The notes: generated by a model from the letters alone, not told the origin. 64,000 bases of DNA from Gentiana macrophylla (GCA_026214975.1 CM047805.1:58706834-58770833); one strand, 5' to 3'. Counted from the first letter of the stretch, positions 1-13,339 are shown. Translations and numbers: made by a program.

Positions 1-2095
1 AACTTGTGAGAATCTAACATCACACGAAAATCGAACATCCTTTTATTCATTGACTACATTCCATTTTTAGCCTGGAATATTACTAAAATATCCTTTATGA
101 GTGTGACTCTACTGCTCGGATCCTAAGGTGCGCTCTTCGACAGTATGCCGCCTTAGAGGATAGGTCGCTGACCCGACGAGTACCTGTAAACTCCTATCCT
201 TTTTGGAGACCAAGCCATGAATGTTGATAGGGAGTGAACACCATCCTAGTGGGGACGAAATCAAAGCGCCTTTATAGGCGTCACCGCTTCTCTCACTTTA
301 CTTGTATCTATAGTAGAGAGCCGTGGGGTTGGCCTGCCGCCCCACGCTCCCACTCAATATTTTGGAAGTGGCAGGGGTTAACTAACCCACGCTCTTTTTG
401 ATGTTAACATAAAAGCACATCAAATCGAAGATCCGAATGGGTGTCGGTAACGAAGTGCCTATCCGTCCCTATTCGTTGGAACATATGTGATAAATGGATC
501 TAAATCGGGTCAAGACAGCCTCATTGAGATAAGAAGGAATCACCCCTGCGCCTCGAGCCAGGACTTACATCTTGCCGGACCCCGTGCATACATCAGTAAA
601 GCACTTCACTCCGAGGGTAAGTCGGTGCGAGCGGGCTCAATTGACCGCCCAACCTATGGCGAACCGCTTTTATCCAAGATTTATTGTTCTTTTACTATCA
701 TTCAATCTCGTAGTCACTACAATTGAAAACGTGATCTCGCTTTGGGCTTTAAGGCGGTTCACCGAGAACACACACCGAAAGTGCTTAACGATTTCATAAC
801 TCGCCCTCGGATCATTAATTAGTTACTAAATTTATTAATTACCACGATTACTAAATTTTCAACTAATTACACGAAGTTTGTATACATGCCTATTTTAATT
901 ACCAAAATTAAAATTCTACATGTATGCATGGAGTGGATTTATGATGTGATGTATGTCATGTGATTCCTGATTTTATATCTATTTTATGATCGAAACACAT
1001 AAAAAAATAAATTATAGAAATTTGAACACCGAGATGATTGTTGTGTGCCCGTAAATAATCTATCCTAGGAAAAATAAATTACAATCTAGTTGTCTTGAGT
1101 CTTGATCTTGAATCTTGAACTCGAACCGCTGGAACACTAAACACGAACACCGGAGAGAGAAAAGGTGCTTTTAATTAAATAAATCCAATTTATTATAATT
1201 AATTATATGCTATTTATAATTATTTCCCAAAAATAATAATTTTTTTTATTTTTTTTTTTTTTATTATATTGATGCGGCTGTTTAACCAAAAAGAAAGGAT
1301 TTTCCAAAAATTATCTTCCTTTTAATTTTTTTTTTTTTTTTTTCTCGGCAGTAATCTGAATTGCATAAAAAAATTAGGTTTACCAAAAATATGCAGCCGC
1401 ATGCAAAAAAAAAAACAACAACAACCTAGCCGCATTATTTTTATTAAACAGGACTTATAGCGACGCTTTCAGCGTCGCAGAAAGCCCTGTAGCAGTTTTT
1501 AATAAAATTTTATCCGCTTTCCTCGCTCATACCTTGGGTTCGCCTTGATCTTCAATTTTCCAGCAAGATCTTCATCTTTCCAGCCCGGATATTCAAAATT
1601 ACAATAAAAGATGCTACTTTTACATATAAATTTCAAAATTGACATAAAATAAATACTGATTCCTATGCTCAATTGTTCTTAAACAAAGGAAACTACAATA
1701 GATCTAAATTAAACTGATCAACCCTTAATCAATCTCTTCAACCAAGACATTCATAACATAAAAAATAACATACATGCTACGGCCCCTATTTTTTAAAAAA
1801 ATTTGGGACAAAATCTACATGTTTTACTGACTCCTAGATCTAATATTTTATACGTAGTATAAATATAGATCACCATGGCTTAATCGATACCATTAAGTAA
1901 TACCATCCGCTAAATGAAACGATTTATGGATCTAGATCTATAAAATACACGTAATAAAACAACTAGATCTACTTACTAGCGGGGTTGTAGAACATACCTC
2001 TTGGATCCTCTAAATCCAAGTTGAAGAACCGCAATGGAAAGAACGAAGATGTGAAGAGCACCACATCTTCCGTGACGTGTGATCCAAGTAAACTC
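1..2095. mobile_element. Degenerate retroelement-derived DNA, probably copia-type LTR sequence
   Basis: I see no convincing coding region here. The first 800 bases are relatively GC-rich and unlike the AT-rich remainder, and resemble the regulatory part of a large plant LTR read on the minus strand. From 800 on the sequence is AT-rich with long A/T runs (1230-1262, 1325-1345). It ends abruptly at about 2095, where homology to the Athila-like LTR begins, so it is truncated on both sides. The family is not recognised with confidence. Short open frames near 487-799 have no recognisable protein features and are not annotated. Confidence 0.4.
1460..1478. repeat. Perfect 8-bp hairpin, GCGACGCT / AGCGTCGC
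   Basis: Two perfectly complementary 8-mers separated by TTC form a GC-rich hairpin inside AT-rich DNA. Similar GCGACGC/GCGTCGC pairs are common in the subterminal repeats of plant CACTA transposons, so this may be a relic of one; no terminal CACTA motif was found beside it. Confidence 0.5.
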
Positions 2096-3605
2096 GCCGG
2101 ACGATTCAACTTTCCGGTTTAAGTTTCAATTCAACCGATGATTTAACATTATTACGATCTTGAGTACAAATTATAATAAAATTCCTTTCTCCCAAAACAA
2201 ATTTACCCTTGGTAGAAATCGTTCCGTTATCACGCTGTTCACACGGTAATTTTACCCTCCGGTTTTTCTATCTTTTATTTCATATCCACGACTACAGGCG
2301 TCAATTCATAATTAGATTATGAATTCCTCGGATCAATTAAATACGTCAATACGAATATGATCAAATATAAGATTCAATTAACTCAATTTTAGTCATTTAA
2401 CTTAACAACATTTCTTTAACTTGAAAGATCTAAATAAAACCGATTACATAGTTTTGGCCAAGATTATATTTAGCCTAAAACATTATAACAATCGAAAATA
2501 TAAAAACAAACATAAATACTTAAGAAAAGTTACCCGAATACGGGCAATGATTGGTAAATCGATCTTCCGGACATTACAACTTACTAGTAAAACCGACTTC
2601 CAGATTTTCTGAGCATTACAACGATACTAAAACTATACATTATTACAAGCGTAAGCCCTTTTATTTACAAACTACAACTAAAAAAAAAGAAAAGAGAAGA
2701 GAGGAGAGGAGAGTATATATATATATAGGATGCTATATATATATTGGTACATCTTCGAGCTGCTCTGAATCAACTCCTTATATAGCGAAGGTTCCTTGGC
2801 CGGACTGGTCCGGTAGTAAGTCAAGCTCGGTCCGACTAATGATTACTCCCACCTTCTTGATTAACTCAGCATGTGCGTTGATTTATATATATTTATATAT
2901 AATTATATATAACTTGTAAAATTCATATCTCGAGTTCTGGATCTCCAAAAATCACAAAACGAAATGCCAAAATTAAGGTCTCGAAAACTCTCTAAGCAAC
3001 TTTCATGAAGGACTCTTCTCAGATAACGCTTTTTTGATGACCTCGTGTTCCTCAGGAAGCTTTTCACGGATTTTTCTTAATCCAAGTCGATTAGCCACTT
3101 GATCATTGCTTTAAGTTGTAGACCTCAATCTTCATAATTTAAATTGCATTGGAAACTCAGGAAAAATCTACAACTTTCGTGAAGAACACTTTTTCTGAAA
3201 ATATCATTTTGATAAGTAAATGCCAGTTTGTCGAAGATATTTCTTCATTATTACTTATCCATTGGTTGGCCACTTATCCACTTAAGCCATTCAATTGACC
3301 ATTTAAACTTATGGCACTCTTTAAATCATTCCAGAGATATGATTAAACTTCAATATATCGATTCTCGGGTCTTGGTTTATAAATCGCAATAAAATACCAC
3401 AAATACCTAATGTAAATCGTGCACATACACCTCAGATTTACTAAAATCGGTACAAAATTACAACTTATTATTATTATTATTAATAAATACTCTAAATTAT
3501 AAAGACTAATCACTTTATACCATAATTTCATATATTTTATATAGAATCGATTGATAAAACATAATAATATAACGTTATTTTTAATCATATAAAAATAATA
3601 CATCA
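2096..3605 (-). mobile_element. Partial Athila-like LTR (truncated), minus orientation
   Basis: This matches about 32710-34192 and 18540-20027 (the two LTRs of the right-hand element) base for base apart from scattered small differences. It ends at the LTR 5' terminus, TGATGTATT on the minus strand. Its 3' part is missing at 2095. It retains the LTR promoter area: the bipartite CGGACC motif near 2799-2835 and the TATATAAGG-like box near 2777-2785. The following polypurine tract is damaged. Confidence 0.85.
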
Positions 3606-4275
3606 AATTACTCAAACAAACTTTTGATCGTCCCTAAAGCCAAAAATAAAGCGAAGTAATAAAAGATAGTATAATTTTTCGATTATAATGTACTTTGTCA
3701 ATATTATAAATATATTATCTATCTTAATTTAAAATCTTAAGAAACGTAAAGAAAGTATATAATGAAATAACTTAAACATTAAATATTATTTAGATAAAAT
3801 TATATATATAATACTTAAGAAGTATAAATAAAATATCGAATTATTTTTAACCGCAACTATTATGAATGCGGAATCGAAATTTTGCAAAGTAGTTGACAAA
3901 AATGGCTTATAGAGTTTTAGAGTTCAAGATGTTGGTTAAAAAGTGAAAATCAAAGAAAAGAGTTAAGTTATGAATTACATCTTCTATATTTTTTGAAAAA
4001 AAAATTCTTATATTCTTAGCATTTTTTTTTTTTTTATCTCTTCTTTTTTTTTTTTTTTTCAAGATTAAGAACTAAAAGCGTGAGTGTGTGTAGAAAATCA
4101 AACTTACTGTGCATTGCTTCATCAAGATTGATCGAGTACTACTCTTTCGATCGAAAATTACAAGTCCGGCTATCCTTAAACTTGTAATAATTCTGAGATC
4201 TTATGATTCAACTTTTCCTCTTTCAATTTTATCTTGTGCCTTCATTCCCAGCAATAGGACATTTCGTGATAATAC
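3606..4275 (-). mobile_element. Fragment of Athila-like 3' untranslated region, minus orientation
   Basis: Collinear with 20028-20713 of the right-hand element: the AT-rich stretch, the poly-T tracts and the repeated motif ending in TGATAATACC. At 4275/4276 the sequence jumps directly into gag of an element running the opposite way. The tract beside the LTR, which should read as a purine-rich AAGTGGGGAG on the minus strand, is altered here (around 3606-3626). Confidence 0.85.
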
Positions 4276-6300
4276 CTATTTGGAACATGCTCTAGGCATG
4301 GACAAAACCCTGTTAACCACAATAATAATAATAATAAAATAATCAAAATGGAAACGGAATAATCGTAATAATCCACCAAACCAGAGACCTATATATGTGA
4401 TCAAGCAGTAGAAAGAAACTGCACTAATAATCCCGTACTTTTACCTAATGAAGGAGTAATAATTTGAAATTAAGTCTCATCTTTTGGTTTAATTGACATA
4501 AGAGCCCAATTCTGAGAGAGAGGGATGAAGATCCACATCATCATCTCTATCTTTGAAGAAGCTGGCTAATACGACCAAAAGTCAAAGGTGCTTCATAGGA
4601 ATTAATTGAGAATGACTATGTTTCCTTTTTCTTTAAAGGATCGAGCCCGAGATTGGTTTATGTCTCTTCCACCACTCACTTACTAGTTGGGAGGAGATTC
4701 AAACTGAATTTCAAAACAATATTTCACTCATCGGCGAAATTGGAATTAAAGTCGAGGTTGCTAATTTTAGACAAGGATCGAAGAAACGGCAGAATGCGTG
4801 GGAAAGGTTTAAAATTGTTAAGAGCATGTCCCGATCATGGTTATTCCTTTGATATGCAAATTCAACTCTTACATTAGTAAATTGAGAAAAGACTCACGTC
4901 TGGATGTAGATCATGCACATGTGGTGGTTAGATTAATGATGAGTGAAGCTCAAACGAGTTCATGATGCTATAGAAAAGATTTCCAAAAATAACGGAATGT
5001 GGAAACCGGTTCCTAGCACCAGGAAAGTAGCTTTTTGAAGAGATATGTCATGTCAATAGGAAGTTCTAAGCACATTTAGAAAATTTGAGTAGAAATTTGA
5101 TGGTTTGTGAATAAGAACCAAAATTCAGAAAATAATACACCAAATGAATACTCAAGTCATGATAATGTGGCATTAGGGAGTGAAGAACCAACAGATATTC
5201 AAGAGAGGTGAGTTTTCTTCAGAAAAGACATAGGAATTTGAACAATGCGTACTCAAACTCGTTTAATGCTATTAGAAGAGATCATCTATTTATCGATAGT
5301 GCGAAAACCACAGTAGCCAGGACAACCGCCATATCCAGGTCCAGCCCATAGGAATAATAACCAAGTTTATCAAGAAAATACATCTAATCAATTTACAATC
5401 ATTACAAGATCCTATCCTCAACATACCACTCAAAGTATACGGTAACTCGAGTTCAACTCAACTGCGAGAAGGAGTTGAAAATGGGAAAAACTAATGGAAA
5501 AAGTATGATGGGGTGTAGTATCTCTCAAGCTAAGAATATGGAAACAATGATGACTTCTATTGCGTACCACTAAAGATATAGTACAATAAAAACATCATGA
5601 TGTGGACATGATACGGGGTAATGAGAACAATAGAAGCCTGCGTTTGAGGAATATGGAAGATCATTTGAGTAGGGGAAGGTGAGCGTAACAACGATGTAGA
5701 CCCAGGAGGATTGCCAAGTAATCTTGAAGAAACCCAAGAGAGGTAAATGTTGTAGTTCACAGTAGGAAGCTCAGTGGAAGCAATGGAGTAGAAAACTTAG
5801 GGAATAATGAAGTAGAAATGATTTAGATGGAAAAAATGATGAAACTAAAGATGAAATTGAATTCATCGGACGAGGAAGAAGAAATTATAGATAATTTCTT
5901 GAAAGGAATAAAGTTTGGAACTTTGAAAATGAAGGTGAAAATTGGGTAAAAATCCTTGGATTTTGAAAGACCCTATGGATAAAGATTTAAGGAATTTATT
6001 CAAGAACATGTTAGAATAAATGAGAAAGCAGAAGAACCGAAAATCTGAAGTAGAGATTGATTCAGGGAACAATTTAAAGGAAAAAATTCAATAACTTTGA
6101 AACATGGCGATAAGTAATGCTCAAAGGTTTAAGGAAAAGGAAAAGAGAAATTGACTAAGGAGCCAAAGGTTATAGATTTAGAATCTTTACCTTACCTCCA
6201 AAGATCAAATCAAAAGGCAAAATCGATAAGTATGCTCGTTTCTTGATACTTTTACGTCATCTTCATGTTAATATCCTCGCTATTGAAGCAATCGATTAAT
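4276..6300 (+). pseudogene. gag (capsid/nucleocapsid) remnant of element L
   Basis: Begins in mid-gene with the coding sequence around a LEHALGMDK-like segment, which corresponds to gag residues about 60-70 in the right-hand copy. Further pieces include a retrotransposon-gag-like segment around 4640-4870 (RACPDHGYSFDMQIQLL) and, near 6170-6270, the Athila-type gag C-terminus with a proline/tyrosine motif before a lysine-rich run. Multiple frameshifts and stops make it non-functional. Gag would normally form the cytoplasmic virus-like particle that packages element RNA. The missing N-terminus results from the rearrangement at 4275. Confidence 0.75.
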
Positions 6301-6375
6301 ATACATTCGCTGGAAAGTTTCGAAGATATACTATCAAATAAGAAAAAATTAGAGGAATAAGAATATACGCCTAAA

Positions 6376-9300
6376 TGAAGAATGTTACACTGCAACTGCG
6401 GCATAAGTTACCACCTAAATCGAAAGATCCCGGAAGTTTTACGATTCCATGTGAAATTGGAAGATTTGCTTAAGAAGGTCTTATGTGATCTTGAGCTAGT
6501 ATAAATCTCATGTCTTATGAGGATTATAAAAAGCTAGGCATAGAAAGCTTACTAAGATCGAATGACTCTACAAATGGCAGATAGATCGATTAAGTACCTT
6601 AAAGGAATGATTAAGGATGTCTTGGTTAAAGTAGACAAATTCTATTTTCCAAGAGATTTTGTAGTTATGGAAATGGAAGAAGGATATTGGCATTTATTCT
6701 AGGTCGCCCATTTCTAGCTACAGAAGAACTTTAATCGATGTTCATAAAGAGAGTTAATTTTGAGAGTCAATGAAGATGAAGTTGCTTTCAATATTTTCAA
6801 AGCTATGAACCTCCATATACATCACTAGAATCATGTTCTTTTATAGAAGATATTCATTCTGCCTATGATAATAATTACACAACTTTTGAAGATGATTAGA
6901 AGAATGCTTAACTCTGCTCTATCTATAAAGAAGATGAGAAGACATTGAAATGAAAGAGATAATCTTTCTCTAGATAAAGGAAGCTTTACTTTTAATTACC
7001 ATGGCATAAGTATTTGGAGTTAGAACTAGAAGGACCAGTCTAAATCATCAATAAGATCCTTGAAGAATGCCTGAATTGAAACCGCTACCTTTAAATCCCG
7101 AAATATGCTTTTCTAGAAATCGATAATCCATTACCGATTATTATTTCATCAACTTTAAGCGGAGCAGCAAGAAGATCAATTAATAAAAATGTTAAGAAAG
7201 CATAAGAAAGCTTTTGGATGGATAATTGCCGATATTCGAGTATTAGCCCTCGAGATTTGTGTTCATAAGATAATTACGAAGAAGATGCTAAACCTTGTAT
7301 TCAACACCAGCAACGCCGCCTCAACCCGAATTCTACGGTTAATCGTTAAGAAAGAGGTCATTAAGCTATTAGAAATGGGAATAATCTTTCCTATATCGGA
7401 TAGTGAATGGGTGAGTCAACTCAAGTTGTACCAAAGAAAGGAGGTTTCACAGACTGAAAGAGAATGATAAGAATGAATGGATTCCAACAAGGGAAATTAC
7501 AGGTTATCGAATGTGCATTGACTTTGAAAGCTAAATGATCATACTAAGAAAGATCATCATCCGCTTCCATTCATAGTTCAAATGTTGGAACGCTTTAAGT
7601 GGTCATAAGTATTCTTGTTTCTTAGATGGTTATTCAGGGTTATTTCTGATTTTCATTCACGTGAGATAGGGGAAAAGACTACTTTCACTTGTCATTATGG
7701 AACTTTTGCGTATAAAGAATGCCGCTTGGTTTATGTAATGCTCGCTCGCTTCAAAGATGTATGATGTCTATATTTTCGATATGGTTGAGAAATTCTTAGA
7801 AATTTTTATGGGCGACTTTAGTGTTTATGGAGATTCTTTTGGTAAATGTTTGTCGCACTTAGAAAGAGTTTACAACGTTGTGAGGATACCAATTTAGTTC
7901 TAAATCGGAAAAATGTCATTTAATGGTATCGTAAGGAATTGTTTTAGGTCATAGAATCTACGAAATAGAATTGAAGTTGATAAAGCTAAAGTCGAGGTGA
8001 TTGAAAAATTACACACCGCTTAATCTAAGGACTCTAAGAGGATTTCTTGGACATGCAGGATTTTATAGGAGATTTATTACAGATTTTCAAAGATAGCAAA
8101 GCCTCTAAGTCATTTACTTGAAAAAAGTATCTTTAACTTTGATAGTAAATGTATGGAAGCATTTAAGACCACTGAAAGCAAAGTTGATTCTCACCAAGTG
8201 TTGGTAGCACTGCATGATCGATTTACCTTGAGATTATGTGTGATGCTGGCGATTTAGTTGTAGTGAGTCATTTTAGGTCAAGGTATAACAAAATTCTCAA
8301 AGCTATTTACTATGCATCCCACACGCTAAACGCAAGCTCGACCTTAATTATGCAACTACAGAGAAAAGAATCATTGGTTGTGATTTTTGCCTTAGATAAG
8401 TTTAGATCGTATATTGTTGGTTCTAAGGTAATAGTCTACACACGGACCATTCGACTCACAAGTATTTACTAAGTAAGAAGGATCACGAAACCACGCCTTC
8501 TTAGATGGATTCTCCTACTTCAAGAATTTGATATTGAAATTAAAGATAAAAGAAGTGAAAATGTAGTAGCGATCATCTAAGTAGAATGGAGACTCGAGGA
8601 AGAGATAGGGAATGAAATTAAAGATTCATTTCGATGAACAACTATTTAGAATAGATACTCCTTCAACCATGCAATTATTAAAAATAGAATTCCTTCTAAG
8701 GAAATCTCACCTTAGTTTGGAGATATCATTAATTACTTAACTCTGTGATTATATTTCGTCTCATTGGACTTGGCAAGCGAGAAAAGAAATTCTTTTATGA
8801 CTTAAAATTTTATTCTTGGGAGGAACCGGACCTTTTCAGTAAATGTTCGGATGGGATAATCGTAAAATGTGTGCACGATAATGAAATTTTAAGTATTTTA
8901 TCGCTTTGTCATGATCGTGAGGCGAGAGGTCATCATGGAGGATGGAAAAGCGCTTTTAAAGTTTTACAATGTGGTTTTTATTGGCCTACACTATATAAAG
9001 ATGCTTATAAATATGTTAAATCTTGTGAGTCTTGTCAAAATGGGGAAATGTATCTAAAAAACATGAAATGCCTATGCAACCTATTTTAGAATGTGAGTTA
9101 TTTGATGTTTGGGGTATAGATTTCATGGGACCTTTCCTATATCGTTTGGAAAAGATTTATTCTTGTAATGGTAGATTATGTTTCAAAATGGGTAGAAAAT
9201 TTGAAGCTCTTCCCACTAATGATACCAAGGTTGTCATACGATTCCTTAAAAGAACATATTCACTAGATATGGCATTCCAGGCGATCATTAGCGATAGAGG

Positions 9301-10060
9301 TTCACACTTTTTGTAATAAACCATTTACTAAGTTAGTTGAGAAATATGGTGTAACACATAAACTAGAACGCATACATCATCCATGAAACCGGTGGTCGTG
9401 TAGAGTGTCAAATAGAGAGATTAAAGAATCAGAGAAAAACAGCTTGATTCAAATCGTAAAAACTGGGCAATTAAATTAGATGATGCGTTATGGGCGTACA
9501 GAACAGCTTTTAAAACACCAATTGGTTGTTCTCCCTATAAGCTAGTCTTTGGTAAGTCATGTCATCTCCCAGTTGAGTTAGAACACCGAGCCTTCTGGGC
9601 TATTAGATTTCTAAATTTCGATCCTAAGGTTGTCGGTGATCATAGATTGCTTCAATTGACAGAACTAGAAGAATTGCGTCTCGATTCTTATGAAAACGCC
9701 GAATCTGCAAGGAACGCATACGAAGTCTTTCCATGATAAGAGAATCTTTAAGCGTGAGTTCCATGTAGGTGATCGAGTGCTTTTGTACAATTCACGTTTA
9801 AAGTTGTTTCCGTGTAAGCTTAAGTCAAGATGGGCAGTCCATTTAAAGTAACACGGGTTTACAAAATCGAGTCGTTGGACTAACCGATGGAAATACAACT
9901 TTATAGCCAATGGCCATGAGTAAAGTTATTTGTGGAGGAGAAGAATCCCATTTGAAAGAAGAAATAATGCTCTTCGATTGATCCCCTGACAAATTGAAAG
10001 CAGAAAAAAAAATGAAAAGCGAAGAAATCGGAATCGGCCGAATACAGGTGCTATCTATTT
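6376..10060 (+). pseudogene. pol remnant of element L: protease, reverse transcriptase, RNase H, integrase
   Basis: Pieces in order: protease segment 6376-6600; reverse transcriptase about 7180-8170; RNase H about 8200-8580; integrase zinc-binding segment with CHDREARGHHGG and CESCQ at 8900-9040; integrase core with WGIDFMGPF near 9105-9135 and ISDRGSHF near 9280-9310; C-terminal part to about 10060. The reverse transcriptase active site reads FMGDFSVYG near 7806-7832, whereas the right-hand copy has FMDDFSVYG, so one catalytic aspartate is replaced by glycine. Frameshifts occur throughout. The encoded enzymes would copy and integrate the element; this copy cannot. Confidence 0.85.
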
Positions 10061-10892
10061 TTACTCTACTTTTACGTAATTTTAATTATGTTTAAACTCT
10101 TTTCGTCTTTTACGGATGAGACGCAAAGAAATCGGATGTCTTTTTAGATAGAATAGGAGTTTTTATTTTACTTTTGAAATTAGGCCTTGATAAAGATGTC
10201 GCGCTTTCTATAGAAGCTTTAGTTTTGAACAAAACAAGAAATTGTTGAGAGAGATCAGTTGAGAGAAGTATGTAATGGAACATCAAAAGTGCGATAAAGA
10301 AGAAGGCAAAGTTTCTAATGAGATCTGAATCTGTGGAAAAAGTGAACATGTTGGATGCGTGGGAAAACACAACCAAATCCAGGATGAGTGTTTGAATATT
10401 GTTAGGAAGGGAACGATTAGGTGGTTATCCGAAAATCGATGGAATTCCGAGAGATAATTCAAATGCCTCGTTTTAGAGTTAGGTTGATCGAGCGATATAT
10501 CGTAACTTTGGAAGATTTAGAAATCGAAGAATCGAGGAACAGCCCTGTTTGAGTCTTTTATTTTATTTTGTAAAATTTTCTCGCATAACTTCGAGAATTT
10601 TATAAAATTGGATCTTTATAAAAATTTGAGGAGTTTTATAAAAGTTTTATAAAAGTTTTTAGTTTTAATGTTTTATAAGAGTTGATATAAATTTATTTAA
10701 TTTTTATAAGCTTTTTATTAAAGTGTTATAAAATTTTATTAAATTTTTAGAAATTGTTATAAATTATAAAAGTTCCTTCAAATTTTATTTTTAGTAAGTT
10801 TAAAAATTATTTTTAAGGTTTTAATTAAGTTTTATAAGAATTTTTATAAGTTTTATTCAAAATCATAAAAAATCGAAAAATAAAAGTTTGGG
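10061..10892 (+). other. Noncoding spacer between pol and ORF1 in element L
   Basis: No coding signal. The second half (10560-10890) is extremely AT-rich, with repeated TTTTATAAAA-like words. The same spacer, in mirror image, lies at about 25011-25850. Confidence 0.6.
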
Positions 10893-10943
10893 CACGGACG
10901 TCCGCCTTAACCCGACAGTCCGGGGTCTAAAAACATAAAAAGG
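10893..10943 (+). promoter_or_regulatory. Bipartite CGGACC motif plus TATA-like box upstream of ORF1 (L)
   Basis: A GC-rich island in an AT-rich spacer. Compared with the better preserved mirror copy at 24971-25010 it is a decayed CGGACCGATCCGG half-site, a 6-base spacer CTTAAC and a CCGGACCGGTCCGG half-site, followed at once by ACATAAAAAGG. The same arrangement precedes ORF2 and lies in the LTR, so I infer a promoter. The next ATG that opens a long frame is at 11343. Confidence 0.5.
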
Positions 10944-11342
10944 ATGGGACCTCTTTTTCTTCTTCTTCTTCCCTAATTTTTTTGCCGCTTCCACACTTCA
11001 AACCCCCACCACTCGAATTTTTTCAATTCTTCCACAAGAATTCACCTCTCACACTACCACTACTTGATTTCTTCCTCTTTTCATCTCTTCTTTCTTACAC
11101 AAATTTGAAAAATTCAAAAGGAACAAAAACAAGCTCCATTCATTCCGCTTTACTTTAACACTTTTCCGCCTACTTTTCAACGCTTTCTACACTTTAAGGT
11201 ATAATCTAGTTTATTTAGTTATCAATTTAGTATTTTCATAATTTTTAGATTAATTTCAAGCTGTTTTGATTTTTGAGTGTGTTGTGACATTTTTATTTTT
11301 GTTGTTACTTTTGTTGTTGATTGGCATTACCAATATCGTAGA

Positions 11343-12789
11343 ATGGTGAGTCGAGTACTAGAGTCTCTAAAGAAAAATCAAAATTCCAATTTAGACTCTG
11401 TCGTAGGCACACGATAATTTTATCACTGAGGAGGAGCCGTAAGTTTTGAAAAAACCGCATCACCTGAGGCTAAGAAAGCGTATACAAAATCTATAGTAAG
11501 TGTGATGTTACGGTTGAAAAAGGATTAGACTTGGATGACTTAGGTGATGAAGTTAAGAATATCTTTAGAAGGCGTCGGTGGTTAGATTTGGCGACGGAAG
11601 GGAAGGGAGATTAACACGACTATAGTAGCGAGTTTTATTCGGTTTTATCTACATTATCGGAAAAGCTGACTTACTCGATCGGAAATGCATTTACGAGCGA
11701 AAATATTCCTTTTAACCCTGCCGTCATTAATGCAATCTTAGAGTTGAGGTTTTCTGATGAGGAGGATTACAGGGTAGTTTATAATTTTAGATGATCCTGC
11801 TAGTTTTGGCAGATTTGCCACGAGAGCCAGATGTTTTGACTCAACAATGTGGGTTGAAAATCGGTTTAATTACGGAATCGCTTTTTAGAGGTTTGAGGGC
11901 AATTAAAAGATTTATTAGCCATAATCTCTATCCTTCTAGTAAACATCTTGATTTTGGAAAGGAAGATGTTTGTATCGCTTAAGGCTATGGTAAATGATGT
12001 TAGAGTGGATGTTGGAAAGGTCATGTTTAAGAATTTTTGAGAGTATTGTCATCGCTGAGACCAGACCAGTCATCTTTACTTCCCTTGTTTTATCTCTGAT
12101 TTATGTCGTAGGTTGGGAGTACCATTCTGCTTTAATGACAAGTTATCTCTGGTGATGGGAATCGATTGGACTAGTTTGACTAGTCTTCCGGATGGTAGTA
12201 TTAGCTCTTTGCTTAGAAGACGCCAAACTCGGCCAGCTCCACCAGATTTTACATCTTCTTCTTTTCCATCTTTTTCTAGTCACCTCAACAAACTCCTTTC
12301 TCCAACACTATCACATATGACATGTTTCAATCCTTAGTGATGGATGTTGCGCGTGGTCAAGCCAATGTGGCTTTATTCATTTGAGAGTACTAAAAGTAAG
12401 TGGGTGTGATGATATTCGTAGAGGTTTAAGAAGAACAGCGATTTAGCTTCGTAATCCTACTTTTGATGATCTGCGCCATCCACGTGTCGGTCAGATCCGT
12501 ATACCTTACCACGTTGGGAAACACCTATTCCACCGCGATCGAGCTTTCATCCATCGTCATATCCTTTTGAAGCCAATCTAGTGGGGCGGTGTATTTTACG
12601 ACAGTGTTCGAGAGACGATGATGTCGAGTTGGGGAGGATTCATCGAGTTTGCACATGTCACGCCTGGCATGAGTTCGATGGGTCTTGATAGTTCGATCAG
12701 GACCACGACTTGACTCATCCATCGACCTTCCGATCGTTTCCGAGTTCGAGTTTTCAAGTTGATCCGAGGAAGATTATGATGAAGATTGA
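11343..12789 (+). pseudogene. ORF1 in env position of element L (plant transposon-protein family)
   Basis: The ATG at 11343 starts MVSRVLESLKKN. Further on come a W-x-x-L...G segment, an EFYS segment and the NIPFNPAV-type segment (shifted in frame here), then SHNLYPSSKH near 11920-11950 and an acidic tail ending SEEDYDED-like at 12787. This pattern resembles the 'putative plant transposon protein' family common in Athila elements after pol. Its biochemical role is unknown; the position is that of a retroviral env gene, but no signal peptide or membrane segment is visible. At least three frameshifts break it. It is a likely paralogue of ORF2 (13340-14164). Confidence 0.65.
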
Positions 12790-13143
12790 ATTTTAATGAT
12801 TGATTAAACATGTTTACTACACATTTCATTGCATTCGACTTTTGTCATTTAACTATTGGTTTGTTTTCATTTTTAGTTTAGTTTGATTTTATCGATCGTT
12901 TATAACAATTTGGTTTGTATTTTAAATCGGTTTAGTTTTATAAACTATAAAAATCACAAAAATAATTTTGTATCATTCGCTTAAAAAAATATATATATAT
13001 ATGTGTCGTTTTATCCGTCCATATCCAGTTGGATGAATTAATTCAAAATTTACATGTAAGGCATGTGAAAGCCTTGTTCCACTGTGAAGTAAAAAACCAA
13101 AACACAATTTGACTTTTACCTGCATGCAGATTAATTGATTTTT

Positions 13144-13256
13144 CACCCCGGACCGAGCCGCGAGCTTTACGGACCGGGCGTGAAGGAAAAAGAGGTTGAG
13201 TCATTTTGAGTCGTCTAATGCAGCCACGCACGTATATTTTTTACTATCTATTTAAA
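13144..13256 (+). promoter_or_regulatory. Bipartite CGGACC motif plus TATA-like box upstream of ORF2 (L)
   Basis: CCCCGGACCGAGCCG, a short spacer and ACGGACCGGGCG lie at 13147-13180, and ACTATCTATTTAAAGAAG follows about 65 bases downstream (13242-13259). ORF2 starts at 13340. The mirror copy at 22691-22728 preserves both half-sites and the 6-base spacer AGTTTA. Promoter function is inferred from recurrence and position. Confidence 0.5.
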
Positions 13257-13339
13257 GAAGCTCAAGGAGAGTAAACAATTGCTCATTCAACGTCTTTCTA
13301 CCTTGACTTTACTCTTTTATTTTTTTAGCAAGTTTTAAA

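Noticed and set aside
487..799. Two overlapping short frames near the left edge
   Set aside because: Low-complexity composition, no domain, overlapping frames and lying in LTR-like DNA.
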